A stretch of 64,000 bases of DNA from UBA2040 sp041674745 (GTDB taxonomy: Bacteria > Bacteroidota > Bacteroidia > Flavobacteriales_D > Crocinitomicaceae). The notes beneath the pieces were generated by a model. It saw only the letters and a list, made by a program, of their open reading frames with translations. It did no database searches and was not told the origin of the DNA. The stretch is taken from the NCBI GenBank assembly GCA_041674745.1, contig JBAYVD010000009.1, forward strand, positions 1 through 64,000, written 5' to 3'. A program made the translations under genes and the position numbers. Each line of letters starts with the position of its first letter. Position 1 is the stretch's first letter. This document shows positions 43,419-52,872 of this stretch, one piece after another.

Positions 43419-43924
43419 TTGGTTTTTTTGAGATATAGAATTTCTTTTTTACCATAGTTTGTACTGGAATTATTGTCGAAATAATAATAGGTCCAAGTGC
43501 TATGTTTTCCATGTTTTTTTTCTACTGTATAATTGGAATAAACGGAGATTTTTTGATACCAATCTCGACCATCAATTATCAGTAAATCTCTTTTCCCATT
43601 GTCGATCGACCATCCACGAGAAACTGGGGCTCCAAATGCGTCATCGTGAACCCAAGCATGATGAAAGCCCTCAGGAAGTGTGTCCAATGTAAAATTGAAT
43701 TCATAATCAGCACCACCGTGCAAGTTATTGAGTAAGGTTATGGTACCAATATTTTCTCTTGCGCTGGTTAACACCGGTTCGTTATTCGCGTTGATTGTGT
43801 AAAATTCAATTTTTTCAACGCTGTATTCGCCGGCCATTTTCCGGCGATTGGAACTCTCTTTGTTGCAAGAAGTCAAAAATGATAGAACAAATAAAAGTGC
43901 ACTTAGTTTTTGAAAAGTTTTCAT
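43415..43924 (-). CDS. Small lipoprotein, uncharacterised
   Basis: 169 residues from the ATG at 43924; the frame continues upstream to 43954 but without a signal sequence. The lipobox is FLTSC (Cys ~20). The body begins RRKMAGEYSVEKIEFYTIN, resembling the start of lipocalin-like lipoproteins (GxYxVxxxxF). It lies 17 bp after the beta-barrel gene and overlaps the next lipoprotein gene, forming a three-gene exported set. No function recognised. Confidence 0.75.
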   Translation of the reverse strand: MKTFQKLSALLFVLSFLTSCNKESSNRRKMAGEYSVEKIEFYTINANNEPVLTSARENIGTITLLNNLHGGADYEFNFTLDTLPEGFHHAWVHDDAFGAPVSRGWSIDNGKRDLLIIDGRDWYQKISVYSNYTVEKKHGKHSTWTYYYFDNNSSTNYGKKEILYLKKTK

Positions 43925-43941
43925 GGTATTTTGTTTTAGTA

Positions 43942-44838
43942 CTATAAATGGCAAATGTTGAAAAGGATTGAAATCGAACCTTGAACGATTCTGTTTCTCG
44001 GCTTTAATAAACCTTCGGTGGGGAGAATATTGTAATTGGCCGAAGCAGCCAGATATCCTGCATAATCAGAAGGGAAATAATATGAATTCGGAGATTCATT
44101 TTCACTCCATTGGTCGGTGGCCTTGGTAAAATAGGCGGATGTTCCATTGCCAAAAGTTGATTGGTACGCTAAAGAAGGCGATACATAAATCCACTTGTTT
44201 AATTTGATATTGGCTTTGAATTCTACCCCAAATGTAAAATTCCCTACAAATGAGCGATACACTCCTGTTAGCGGTGCTTGTTGATCATACACTTTGTCCT
44301 GCCCATACATTCTGTACGCGTCTATAGTTTGAGTGGTGAATGCCATTTTCCCACCCAAATAGAAAATCCTATTCAAGGGATAATAGGCGATGATGTCGAT
44401 GATATCTTTCTGTGTGTAATCAATTTTTCGCGTATAGCCTTCCTTTAAATTCGCTGAGAAACTTCCGCCGTGTTTCTGCTGGCCGATGTACCATAAAATG
44501 GGCAATCCTTTACTGCTTTGCGTACTAAACGTGAACCCGTATTTGTAACCAATCATTAATCCCACTGATTTCATGGGTTGAATTAGCGATGTTGAATTCA
44601 CTTGATTGTACGATTCGATAAATGCATTGAGACTTTTGTTTCGCATGAAACAACCGTTTAAGGTAAAGCTTGGACCAACAAAAGGTGCGTATTCTTCTGT
44701 TTGTTCCCCGTCTAAATGACCGAAAATGGTGCTTACTTTTGTATTTAGATGCGTACTAGAATTAGCAATTTGACTGATGGAATTGAAGCAAACAAGAATA
44801 CCTGTAGTAAGGAATATTAGATTTTTTCTTGCTTTCAT
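43942..44838 (-). CDS. Predicted outer-membrane beta-barrel protein, uncharacterised
   Basis: 298 residues with a signal peptide (ending FNSISQ). Repeated amphipathic strands follow (SVGLMIGYKYGFTFSTQSS, FYLGGKMAFTTQ, NFTFGVEFKANIKLNKWIYV, PSLAYQST), and the last strand is QGSISILFNICHL. It has the character of an outer-membrane barrel. No family was recognised. It heads the minus-strand group of this protein and two small lipoproteins, which may form one envelope complex (inference from arrangement). Confidence 0.7.
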   Translation of the reverse strand: MKARKNLIFLTTGILVCFNSISQIANSSTHLNTKVSTIFGHLDGEQTEEYAPFVGPSFTLNGCFMRNKSLNAFIESYNQVNSTSLIQPMKSVGLMIGYKYGFTFSTQSSKGLPILWYIGQQKHGGSFSANLKEGYTRKIDYTQKDIIDIIAYYPLNRIFYLGGKMAFTTQTIDAYRMYGQDKVYDQQAPLTGVYRSFVGNFTFGVEFKANIKLNKWIYVSPSLAYQSTFGNGTSAYFTKATDQWSENESPNSYYFPSDYAGYLAASANYNILPTEGLLKPRNRIVQGSISILFNICHL

Positions 44839-44970
44839 AAATGAAGGTTTACGGAATTTGTTGACCGTAAAAATAGGGAGGCTTTAAGTTTCGCCCTATA
44901 CGCTATTTGTCGTATTTGTGCGGATAGAATCGCAACTCTTCTTCAAAATTTTCGGAAATTAATAGAAAGA

Positions 44971-45005
44971 AAAAAGTCGCTCAACCTGTAAGTGAGCGAC
45001 TTTTT
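44971..45005. terminator. Bidirectional terminator at the end of the dcw cluster
   Basis: A perfect 13-bp stem, AAAAAGTCGCTCA/TGAGCGACTTTTT, encloses a 9-nt loop, with A and T tracts at both sides. It lies 54 bp after the yqeY stop and should end the long dcw transcript on the minus strand. Confidence 0.95.
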
Positions 45006-45058
45006 AAGAGGTTTCCAATCTGAAGTTTGACGAACAGATCAGAGAATAAAGCCAGTTT

Positions 45059-45508
45059 TTATTTTGCCAATTGATCTTTGACCAATTGAGCGATTACCTT
45101 GCCATCTGCTTTCCCAGCTAATTTCCCAGATAATATTCCCATTACTTTGCCCATGTCTTGTGGACCTGAGGCTCCTGTTTGTGCAATGGCTGCTTGAACT
45201 TCGGAAGCAATTTCTTCTTCCGTCATCATTTGTGGCAAATAACTTTCCAAAACATCCGCTTGGAATTTTTCTTCTGCCGCAAGATCTTCTCGGTTTTGCT
45301 CAATGTACAATTGATGCGTTTCAGTGCGTTGTTTGTGTAGCTTCAAGATGATTTTCATCGCTGCTTCTTCACTGACTTCGCCTGAACCTCCGGATGTCGC
45401 TTCCAACAATAATTTGGATTTGATATCGCGCAAAACGGATAATCTATCTTTGTCTTTGGCCAACATCGCTGTTTTGATATCGGCACTAATTTTTTCCATG
45501 AAACTCAT
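45059..45508 (-). CDS. GatB/YqeY domain protein
   Basis: A 149-residue helical YqeY domain (ISADIKTAMLAKDKDRLSVL, YLPQMMTEEEIASEVQAAI, GPQDMGKVMG...GKADGKVIAQLVKDQL). The same fold forms the tRNA-binding tail of the GatB amidotransferase subunit, but the stand-alone protein's function is unknown. It shares one base with the ftsZ stop (TAATG), so translation is coupled. Its place after ftsZ is a recurring Bacteroidota arrangement. Confidence 0.92.
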   Translation of the reverse strand: MSFMEKISADIKTAMLAKDKDRLSVLRDIKSKLLLEATSGGSGEVSEEAAMKIILKLHKQRTETHQLYIEQNREDLAAEEKFQADVLESYLPQMMTEEEIASEVQAAIAQTGASGPQDMGKVMGILSGKLAGKADGKVIAQLVKDQLAK

Positions 45509-47121
45509 TAGTCTACATTATCGTGTAAGAAGGAATTTCCACCTCGTAGTGTTGTTCCTGATTCATCATCATTTAATCCAAATCGAGAGATTTTTTCTTC
45601 TTCGCTGTGTTTGCTATTGTCCAATTGAACATTGCGACGAACATACGCAGGCTCTTTTTCGTATTCTGTTATACCGTTTGGTTTTTTCAACTTCATGGTA
45701 TATTCTTGGATACGTTGCATACGCTCCATGTTGCGACGTTGTTGCTCTTCTGGACTCAAAGTTGTTCTGCGTTGTTCAGGCTCTGATACTTCAACTTTCA
45801 GTTCAATTTCATCCTCTTCTAACGTATAGCGCGTAATTTCTTCTTCTTTTGCTGCGTTTGAAGCTTCAATTTCCCAATCAAAATTGATGGCTTTTTGCTC
45901 TTCTTCCTCCACCTGATTCATCTTGATAAAAGGTTCTTCAGTTTCGAAAGATGAGGTTGTTATTTCGATGATTGTATTCTCAGGTGTTTCGAAGGTTGTT
46001 TCTGTAACCTCTGATTTTAAAAAGGGTTCTTCTACAATCGTTTCTGCAACAATCGGTTGAGAAATCTCCGTTGGACTAGCCATTGGAGTCACTACTTGCT
46101 TTCCCATCTCATCTTCCAAAGGAAGCATTTTTCTGCTGGTAACAACTTCACCTTCATTCGTGCTGTTTGGATTGAATCCTGTAGCAATAATGGTAACGCT
46201 CAATTTTTCACCCAAAGTAGCATCATAACCGTGTCCCCAAATTACGTCTGCAGTTGATCCTGCTTCGTCTTGGATGTAGTCAGTAATTTCTGTGATTTCG
46301 TCCATCAAAACTTCATTGTCACCATACGTGATGTTCAACAACACGTATTTCGCTCCTGAAATTTCATTGTCATTCAACAATGGAGAATTCAATGCTTTTT
46401 GAACGGCTTTGGTTGCTCTGTTTTCGCCTTCGGATGTCGCACTACCCATAATGGCAACCCCACTGTCTTTCATAACGGTTTGAACGTCATTGAAATCCAC
46501 GTTGATGGCGCCAGTAACGGAAATTACATCCGCAATTCCTTTTGCTGCAGTGGCCAAAACGTCATCCGCTTGAGAGAAGGCATTTCCAATGGTCAAGTTA
46601 CCAGAAATCTCGCGTAATTTTTCATTGTTAATCACCAATAAGGTGTCTACATTGTCCCGCATTTCTTGTAAACCTTCTTCGGCTTGTTGTCTTCTTTTAC
46701 GTCCTTCAAAACTGAAAGGAACCGTAATAATACCAACCGTTAGAATGTTCATGTCTTTTGCGATACGTGCAATTACGGGTGCAGCACCTGTTCCGGTTCC
46801 ACCGCCCATTCCCGCTGTAACAAAAACCATTTTGGTATTGTTTCCTAACAATTCGCGAATTTCTTCAATATTTTCTACCGCAGCGTTTTTCCCAATTTCG
46901 GGAATAGAACCAGCTCCTCGTCCTTCTGTCAACGAAGGTCCAAGTTGAATTTTGTGTGGTACAGGAGAAATGTCGAGTGCCTGACGATCCGTGTTGCATA
47001 CGAAAAAGTCAACTCCCTCGATGCCTAGCTTGTACATGTGGTTCACAGCGTTGCTACCACCACCTCCAACACCAATTACTTTGATGATTGAGTTTGTTTC
47101 TTTTGGCAAGTCAAATTCCAT
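45508..47121 (-). CDS. ftsZ: Cell division protein FtsZ
   Basis: 537 residues. The tubulin-like GTPase core (~10-325) has GVGGGGSNAVNHM, the GTP-binding signature GGGTGTGAAPV, and the NVDFNDVQTVM T7-type loop region. A long acidic linker (~330-500) includes a basic, Arg-rich patch (LSPEEQQRRNMERMQRIQEY). The C-terminal peptide is NSFLHDNVD rather than the proteobacterial DIPxFLR, as is usual in this phylum (family knowledge). FtsZ polymerises into the Z ring with GTP hydrolysis. It lies 26 bp after ftsA. Confidence 0.98.
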   Translation of the reverse strand: MEFDLPKETNSIIKVIGVGGGGSNAVNHMYKLGIEGVDFFVCNTDRQALDISPVPHKIQLGPSLTEGRGAGSIPEIGKNAAVENIEEIRELLGNNTKMVFVTAGMGGGTGTGAAPVIARIAKDMNILTVGIITVPFSFEGRKRRQQAEEGLQEMRDNVDTLLVINNEKLREISGNLTIGNAFSQADDVLATAAKGIADVISVTGAINVDFNDVQTVMKDSGVAIMGSATSEGENRATKAVQKALNSPLLNDNEISGAKYVLLNITYGDNEVLMDEITEITDYIQDEAGSTADVIWGHGYDATLGEKLSVTIIATGFNPNSTNEGEVVTSRKMLPLEDEMGKQVVTPMASPTEISQPIVAETIVEEPFLKSEVTETTFETPENTIIEITTSSFETEEPFIKMNQVEEEEQKAINFDWEIEASNAAKEEEITRYTLEEDEIELKVEVSEPEQRRTTLSPEEQQRRNMERMQRIQEYTMKLKKPNGITEYEKEPAYVRRNVQLDNSKHSEEEKISRFGLNDDESGTTLRGGNSFLHDNVD

Positions 47122-47147
47122 TTTTCTTTGTTTTAATAGGTGCTTTA

Positions 47148-48449
47148 TTAATCTTCCTCAGAGAACCATTCTTTGCTAGTCGCAATGATTTTATCAAAGA
47201 AAGATCCTCTTGATTTTTTTGAATGTGTTTTTACTTTTCCTGTTTCAACAACGTCGGCAACAGATTGATGTCTTTCGTCAGCTTCGAAGCCTTTCAAAAC
47301 AAGACCGATACCCGTTGCGTAAATTGGACTCGTCAAACCTTCAATTTTATTGTTGTTTGCCAAATGCTCTGTTGGATAGCCAATTCGCGTGTCCATTCCA
47401 GTTACATATTCAAACAATTGCGTCATGTGTTTCAATTGAGCTCCACCACCCGTTACCACGATTCCACCAATCAGTTTTTTCTCATAACCTGAATTGCGAA
47501 TTTCGTAGTGAACCAATTCGATGATTTCCTCCATTCTACTTTGGATGATATTGGCCAAGTTGCGCAAAGTAATTTCTTTTGGATCTTTACCACGTAAACC
47601 TGGAATACAAACGACTTCGTTTTCGCTGCTTTCGCTGGCTAAAGCTGAACCAAATTTCTTTTTCAACATTTCCGCTTGACGCTTCATGATGGTACAACCT
47701 TCCTTGATGTCCTCTGTAATCACATTTCCTCCAAAAGGAATGACTGCTGTATGACGAATGATTCCATCATGGAAAATAGCAATATCAGTCGTTCCACCAC
47801 CGATATCCACCAAAACAACACCCGCTTCTTTTTCTTCTAAAGAAAGAACGGATTCTGCTGATGCGATTGGTTCTAGAATAATGTCTTTTACTTCTAAGCC
47901 TGCTTTTTGAACACATTTGTTGATGTTCAAAACAGCGCCAACGTTTCCAGTAATGATATGGAAATTGGCTTCTAAACGAACACCAGCATGGCCGATTGGA
48001 TCTTTGATGCCTTGCTCATTGTCAACGATGTATTCTTGTGGAATAACCGTGATAATTTCTTCACCCGGTTGCATCACCAATTTGTACATGTCTTCTACCA
48101 ACGCATCGATGTCTCGTTGACTGATTTCATTGACACTTTGAGAACGCGTATGGATGCCTCGGTGTTGTAAGCTTTTAATGTGTTGGCCAGCAATACCGAC
48201 GTTTACATTTTTCAACGTTACCTCATAATTTTCATTCAATGCATCTTGCGCTTCTGATACGGCTGCTTGAATAGAGAATACAGTTTTTTCAATGTTCGAA
48301 ACAATTCCACGCATAACGCCCAAAGACTCACTAGAGCCCATAGCCAAAATTTCAATTTTGCCGTGTTCGTTTTTGCGACCAACAAAACAAGCGATTTTTG
48401 TTGTACCTATGTCGAGTCCGACCACCACTTTAGAACTGTTATTCGTCAT
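47148..48449 (-). CDS. ftsA: Cell division protein FtsA
   Basis: 433 residues from the ATG at 48449, one base after the ftsQ stop; a TTG seven codons earlier would overlap ftsQ. Actin-like ATPase motifs are clear: VVVGLDIGTTKIACFVG (phosphate 1), LVDIGGGTTDIAIF (phosphate 2) and GGIVVTGGGAQL (adenosine). The C-terminal helix KIIATSKEWFSEED is the amphipathic membrane anchor. FtsA tethers FtsZ to the membrane and recruits later division proteins. Confidence 0.97.
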   Translation of the reverse strand: MTNNSSKVVVGLDIGTTKIACFVGRKNEHGKIEILAMGSSESLGVMRGIVSNIEKTVFSIQAAVSEAQDALNENYEVTLKNVNVGIAGQHIKSLQHRGIHTRSQSVNEISQRDIDALVEDMYKLVMQPGEEIITVIPQEYIVDNEQGIKDPIGHAGVRLEANFHIITGNVGAVLNINKCVQKAGLEVKDIILEPIASAESVLSLEEKEAGVVLVDIGGGTTDIAIFHDGIIRHTAVIPFGGNVITEDIKEGCTIMKRQAEMLKKKFGSALASESSENEVVCIPGLRGKDPKEITLRNLANIIQSRMEEIIELVHYEIRNSGYEKKLIGGIVVTGGGAQLKHMTQLFEYVTGMDTRIGYPTEHLANNNKIEGLTSPIYATGIGLVLKGFEADERHQSVADVVETGKVKTHSKKSRGSFFDKIIATSKEWFSEED

Positions 48450-48450
48450 A

Positions 48451-49248
48451 TTAATCTTTTTTCTTTCCAACTATCTGATTCTCGTATTTGAGAATGATTT
48501 CAGCGTATTTATTCCATCCTTCGTAAGGCAAACCGTGCTTGTAGAACACCTTCAACTTTTCAAATTTATCAGCAACTTCCTGATCGGTGTAAGCTGTTCC
48601 AAAAACAATCGAATGACCTCCAACCTGCGGTACCAGTACGAATTCACCTGTTTTGTTCAAGTGAATTTGCGCAATCTGAGCCTGGAGAAAGGGATCATTA
48701 CAAACATACTTCGTAATTCGGTACACATCATCGAGTTTTCGAATACTTTTCAAGGAGTCATTGTTAATTAGCTCTGGTACTGGGATCGAGTTCAATTTGT
48801 CTGGAATATACCCGTTCACAACGACTACTCGAGCCGTATGCAGCGAGGAAGGATGCATCGTATATCCTTCTGTGTCTAAATAGAAGGTTTCTCCAGATTG
48901 GTTGTAAATACGGGCAATGGGAACGCGTAGCTCTACTTCGATGGACCAATTGGCGCCAATTTTCATGAATACACGCACATTTTTCACCTCTGGCATGGCT
49001 TCAATAAAACTCTCTATTTTGTGTACGTCGAGTTGCTCAAATGTTTGACCAGGAAATAAATACTTTTCTCTTGTTAACCGTTGCTGTAATTCCGTTTCCG
49101 TCAAGAAGCTATTTTCTCCCTCCACATGGATGATAATTTTTGGCAATGCCAGGATGGTTTCGTCTTGTGCTTTTTTCATAAAATAAAGCAAGACGACCAA
49201 TCCAAGAATGGAAAGAGAAATTAACGTTATTTTTTGCCAGCGTTTCAA
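48451..49248 (-). CDS. ftsQ: Cell division protein FtsQ
   Basis: 265 residues: a short cytoplasmic start, one membrane segment (KITLISLSILGLVVLLYFM), then a POTRA-like region (HVEGENSFLTETELQQRL...) and a beta-rich FtsQ domain with VELRVPIARIYNQSGETFYLDTEG. Length matches FtsQ/DivIB. Sequence conservation is low, so the call also rests on its place between murC (4-bp overlap) and ftsA. In the periplasm FtsQ bridges early and late divisome proteins. Confidence 0.92.
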   Translation of the reverse strand: MKRWQKITLISLSILGLVVLLYFMKKAQDETILALPKIIIHVEGENSFLTETELQQRLTREKYLFPGQTFEQLDVHKIESFIEAMPEVKNVRVFMKIGANWSIEVELRVPIARIYNQSGETFYLDTEGYTMHPSSLHTARVVVVNGYIPDKLNSIPVPELINNDSLKSIRKLDDVYRITKYVCNDPFLQAQIAQIHLNKTGEFVLVPQVGGHSIVFGTAYTDQEVADKFEKLKVFYKHGLPYEGWNKYAEIILKYENQIVGKKKD

Positions 49249-50624
49249 ATGGTTTTGTTTTTTGAGATGATGGGTACTAATCGGTCAATGTCTCCCGCAC
49301 CAATGGTGAGTAATACTCCATCTTGAACGGTTTCTAAATAATTTACTATTTCCGATGCTGGCAATAGTATTTTCTTCGTTGTGGTTATTTCTGCTAACAA
49401 TTTCTCACTGGTAATTCCAGGAATTGGTTCCTCTCTCGCTGGGTATATTGGCATAAGAATTAGCTCGTCTAAACGAGAAAGTTGTTCGACAAAACCATCG
49501 AAAAAATCGCGGGTTCGGGTGAATAGATGAGGTTGAAAAATGCCAATTTTTTTTCTATTTGGATACAACAATTCAATAGAATCCAACAAGGCTTTTATTT
49601 CCGTTGGGTGATGTGCATAGTCATCGATGTAGACCAAATCTGATCGTTGAACATGGTACTCAAAACGACGTTTTACGCCTTTGAAAGTTTGCAATCCGTT
49701 ACGGATTTCCCTTTCGGTCAGGCCAAGCCAAATACATAGCGCAATGCAACTCAACGCGTTTTCTGCATTGTGGATACCCGGAATGCCTAATTCAATGGAT
49801 TTCCAATCAACAGCTGATCCTGTGACATCAAAGAGGAATTTTCCATTTTCGAAACGAAGTTTTGTTGCATTGTAATCTGCGTTTACATCCTCGACACCGT
49901 ACGTGACGGTTTTTGTATTTGTGTTTAACGGAATTCCATTTTTAAGTACCAACAATCCATTTTCATCGATTAAATCGGCATAATCTTGAAAGCCTTTGTT
50001 GAAGTTTTCAACGGTACCGTATATGTCTAAGTGATCTGCATCCATCGCGGTAATGATGGAAGCGTAGGGTTTCAATTGCAAAAAACTTCGGTCGAATTCA
50101 TCGGCTTCAATGACCGTGAATTCGGCTTCGGGGTTGCTCAGAAAATTTGATCCAAAATTGCTGGAAATACCACCTAAAAAAGCGTTGCAGTGCAAACTTG
50201 ATTCATTTAGCAAATGGGCTAACATCGTGCTAGTAGTAGTTTTCCCGTGCGTTCCAGCGACGCCTAATCCTTTGTAATTGCGGGTTAAAATCCCCAATAT
50301 TTCGGAGCGTTTAAACAAAGAATAACCCTTTTCTTGAAAATACACTAATTCTCCAAAATTCGCTGGAACGGCTGGTGTTCGGATAATCAAAGTCGTTTCA
50401 ATCGAAACTAGGCTAGCCAGTTGATTCGCCCAATCTTCGAAATGGATTTGTGCACCTAGTGAAATCAAATCCTCTGTGATTGGACTCGGTGTTTTGTCAT
50501 AACCCAACACCACTTTGTTTTCTGAAAGAAAGTACTTGGCCAACGCAGACATTCCGATGCCTCCAATTCCCAAGAAATAAACTTGAGAAAAATCGTTGAG
50601 TGCTATTTTGTCGAGTTGGTTCAC
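49245..50624 (-). CDS. murC: UDP-N-acetylmuramate--L-alanine ligase
   Basis: 459 residues with the Mur ligase architecture. The UDP-binding start is FLGIGGIGMSALAKYF, the ATP site GTHGKTTTSTM, then EADEFDRSFL and YAHHPTEIKA, with IFQPHLFTRTRDF near the C-terminal domain. It joins L-alanine to UDP-MurNAc with ATP, the first amino acid of the peptide stem. It overlaps murG and ftsQ by 4 bp on each side. Confidence 0.97.
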   Translation of the reverse strand: MNQLDKIALNDFSQVYFLGIGGIGMSALAKYFLSENKVVLGYDKTPSPITEDLISLGAQIHFEDWANQLASLVSIETTLIIRTPAVPANFGELVYFQEKGYSLFKRSEILGILTRNYKGLGVAGTHGKTTTSTMLAHLLNESSLHCNAFLGGISSNFGSNFLSNPEAEFTVIEADEFDRSFLQLKPYASIITAMDADHLDIYGTVENFNKGFQDYADLIDENGLLVLKNGIPLNTNTKTVTYGVEDVNADYNATKLRFENGKFLFDVTGSAVDWKSIELGIPGIHNAENALSCIALCIWLGLTEREIRNGLQTFKGVKRRFEYHVQRSDLVYIDDYAHHPTEIKALLDSIELLYPNRKKIGIFQPHLFTRTRDFFDGFVEQLSRLDELILMPIYPAREEPIPGITSEKLLAEITTTKKILLPASEIVNYLETVQDGVLLTIGAGDIDRLVPIISKNKTI

Positions 50625-51724
50625 TTGCGTGCGATTGTTTCGATTACTTTCAAAATATCTTTGGTAGCCAGGTTTTTTCCGAGTTTCAAAATGTTTTCGG
50701 ATAACTCTTCCTGTTGGGCTTGATTTTTTAGCAAAGCAAGAAGTGTCGGTACCAGTGTTTCTCTAGCATCGCTGTCTTTGACCAAAATGGCTGCCTGTTT
50801 AGATACCAAAGCCATGGCATTTTTCGTTTGGTGATCTTCGGCTACGTTCGGAGAAGGAACAAGAATAATTGGTTTTCCGACCAAGCAAAGTTCGGATACG
50901 GACAATGCGCCAGCACGGGAAATGATCACATCTGCGGCATTGTAGGCATCTGACATGTTTTGAATGAAAGCACTGTAATGAATATTTTTCAGGTTTTTTG
51001 ATTTCAATTCTTCGTGCAAGGATTCATAGTAATATTGCCCCACTTGCCAAAGGAATTGAGAACCGCTATTTTCGAGATTGTCCAATTGTTTCACCATAGA
51101 ATCGTTCAGGGTTTTTGCACCCAAACTTCCGCCCATGATAAAAACGCACGGTTTTTCAGGGTCAAGACCGATTCTCGTTCTTGCCTCTGCTTGATTTTTG
51201 TCGGTTGGAATGGCTGAAAGTCGGACGGGATTACCTGTGAAATGCAACTTTTCTTTACCAAAAACAGCTTCTAAATTGTCATACGCCACGCAAATTGCTT
51301 TTGCTTTTTTGGCCAGAATGCGATTGGTTTTGCCGGGGTAAGAATTCTGTTCTTGCAATAAAGTAGGAATGCCCAATAAATTTGCCATTTCAAGCGTAGG
51401 TCCGGAAGCGTATCCACCAACCCCAATTACGACTTGCGGATTGAATTTTTTGATGATTCGTCGCGCTTTCCATAAACTTGAAATGATTTTAAAAGGAAGG
51501 GCGAAATTAGACAAGGTGAGTTTGCGTTGGAATCCACGAATATCAAGTCCTTCGATTTTATAACCGGCAGCTGGAACTTTTTCCATTTCCATTTTGCCTT
51601 TAGCCCCGATGAAAAGGATGTTCACATCTGGGTAATTCGCTTTGATTTCGTCGGCAATTGCCACCGCGGGAAAGATGTGTCCACCTGTTCCTCCACCTGA
51701 AATAATAACGCGTTCTAATTTCAT
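50621..51724 (-). CDS. murG: UDP-GlcNAc:lipid I N-acetylglucosaminyltransferase MurG
   Basis: 367 residues, GT28 family. GGGTGGHIFPAVAIADE is the N-terminal membrane and lipid I-binding G-loop. GVGGYASGPTL, LLQEQNSYPGKTNRIL and the C-terminal donor-binding MSDAYNAADVIISRAGALS with AEDHQTKNA complete the pattern. It transfers GlcNAc to lipid I, giving lipid II on the inner face of the cytoplasmic membrane. It overlaps ftsW and murC by 4 bp each. Confidence 0.97.
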   Translation of the reverse strand: MKLERVIISGGGTGGHIFPAVAIADEIKANYPDVNILFIGAKGKMEMEKVPAAGYKIEGLDIRGFQRKLTLSNFALPFKIISSLWKARRIIKKFNPQVVIGVGGYASGPTLEMANLLGIPTLLQEQNSYPGKTNRILAKKAKAICVAYDNLEAVFGKEKLHFTGNPVRLSAIPTDKNQAEARTRIGLDPEKPCVFIMGGSLGAKTLNDSMVKQLDNLENSGSQFLWQVGQYYYESLHEELKSKNLKNIHYSAFIQNMSDAYNAADVIISRAGALSVSELCLVGKPIILVPSPNVAEDHQTKNAMALVSKQAAILVKDSDARETLVPTLLALLKNQAQQEELSENILKLGKNLATKDILKVIETIARK

Positions 51725-52872
51725 TCTTTAATTTCTTTTGCAGTAAGTTGACTGTGCGCAATACTTTGAACAATGCCCAGCGCTACACAGGTCATGATCA
51801 ACGCAGAACCACCCATGGCGAGGAGCGGCATGTTTTGTCCCGTTACCGGGAAAACGCCTGTGCAAACCAACATATTTATTGAAGCTTGAGTGAGCAATAA
51901 AATGCCAATACCAAGGCTTACATAAGTCTGAAACATATTTTTGGAATTCAACCCTATTTTGATGATCCTGTAGAGTAAGATTAAGTAGGTTAAAATCAAA
52001 AACAAGGAAGAGATTAAGCCGAATTCTTCCACAAAACTGGCGTAGTAGAAATCGGCGTAAGCTTCAGGAAGATATTCTTTTAATTTGCCGTCTCCAACAC
52101 CTTGCCCCAAGATTCCTCCGTTGTAAATGGCCAATTGAGCATTCAAGGCTTGTGCGTTAGCCGCCACGTTTTTCTCGTCATCCATTCGATTGAGAATCCT
52201 GTTTTCCCACGTTTCATATCGCGGCAATATTCCCAATTCAGGAGCAGCTTTGTGAATACTTACAACTACGGATAAAAAGATCACCCCACTTCCGAGAACA
52301 ATGCCAATTTTGCTGAACGGTACTTTGCCTAGAAATAACATGAAAATGCTGATCATGAATAACAAAGCGGCTGTCGAGAAATTATCTTTTACTATCAATC
52401 CACATATGATAATAATCGGCAGCATGATGGGCCAAAAGCCCTTTCGCCAGTCGTTCATGACCTGACTTTTTTTCACCATTAATCGAGACAAGTAGACGAT
52501 CAAAGCAAGTTTTGCAAAATCGGAAGATTGGAAGGTTAATCCAACAAATGGAATTTTCACCCAACGTCCGGCTCCATTGACCCTTGTGCCAAAAAAGACG
52601 GTAAACAAGAGTAGGGCAATGGCGAAATAGAACGCCACCTTGGACAGCATTGAGAAGTATTTCGGATCCTTTCTGGAAAGCCAAATCATGGTTCCCAAAG
52701 CAATCAGCACGTAAATAAAATGTTTGAACAAATACTTAAAAGGGGTACCTCCCTCAATTTTCACCAGAATCGGTACAAAGCTGTATACACTCACCAATGA
52801 AAAGGCAAGCATCAACAAAGTGATGATCCAGATGACACGGTCACCTTTTAGATATTTTAAATATTCATTCAT
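51721..52872 (-). CDS. ftsW: Peptidoglycan glycosyltransferase FtsW (SEDS)
   Basis: A 383-residue polytopic SEDS protein with about ten membrane segments. Family marks include GARWVKIPF-like GAGRWVKIPFVGLTFQSSDFAKLALI, seen as two adjoining pieces here, then the large extracytoplasmic loop (NRMDDEKNVAANAQALNAQL) and GILGQGVGDGKLKEYLPEAY-type motif with FVEEFG. GQNMPLLAMGGSALI closes it. It polymerises lipid II at the septum with the class B PBP encoded upstream. Its start shares a base with the stop of orf160. Confidence 0.95.
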   Translation of the reverse strand: MNEYLKYLKGDRVIWIITLLMLAFSLVSVYSFVPILVKIEGGTPFKYLFKHFIYVLIALGTMIWLSRKDPKYFSMLSKVAFYFAIALLLFTVFFGTRVNGAGRWVKIPFVGLTFQSSDFAKLALIVYLSRLMVKKSQVMNDWRKGFWPIMLPIIIICGLIVKDNFSTAALLFMISIFMLFLGKVPFSKIGIVLGSGVIFLSVVVSIHKAAPELGILPRYETWENRILNRMDDEKNVAANAQALNAQLAIYNGGILGQGVGDGKLKEYLPEAYADFYYASFVEEFGLISSLFLILTYLILLYRIIKIGLNSKNMFQTYVSLGIGILLLTQASINMLVCTGVFPVTGQNMPLLAMGGSALIMTCVALGIVQSIAHSQLTAKEIKE

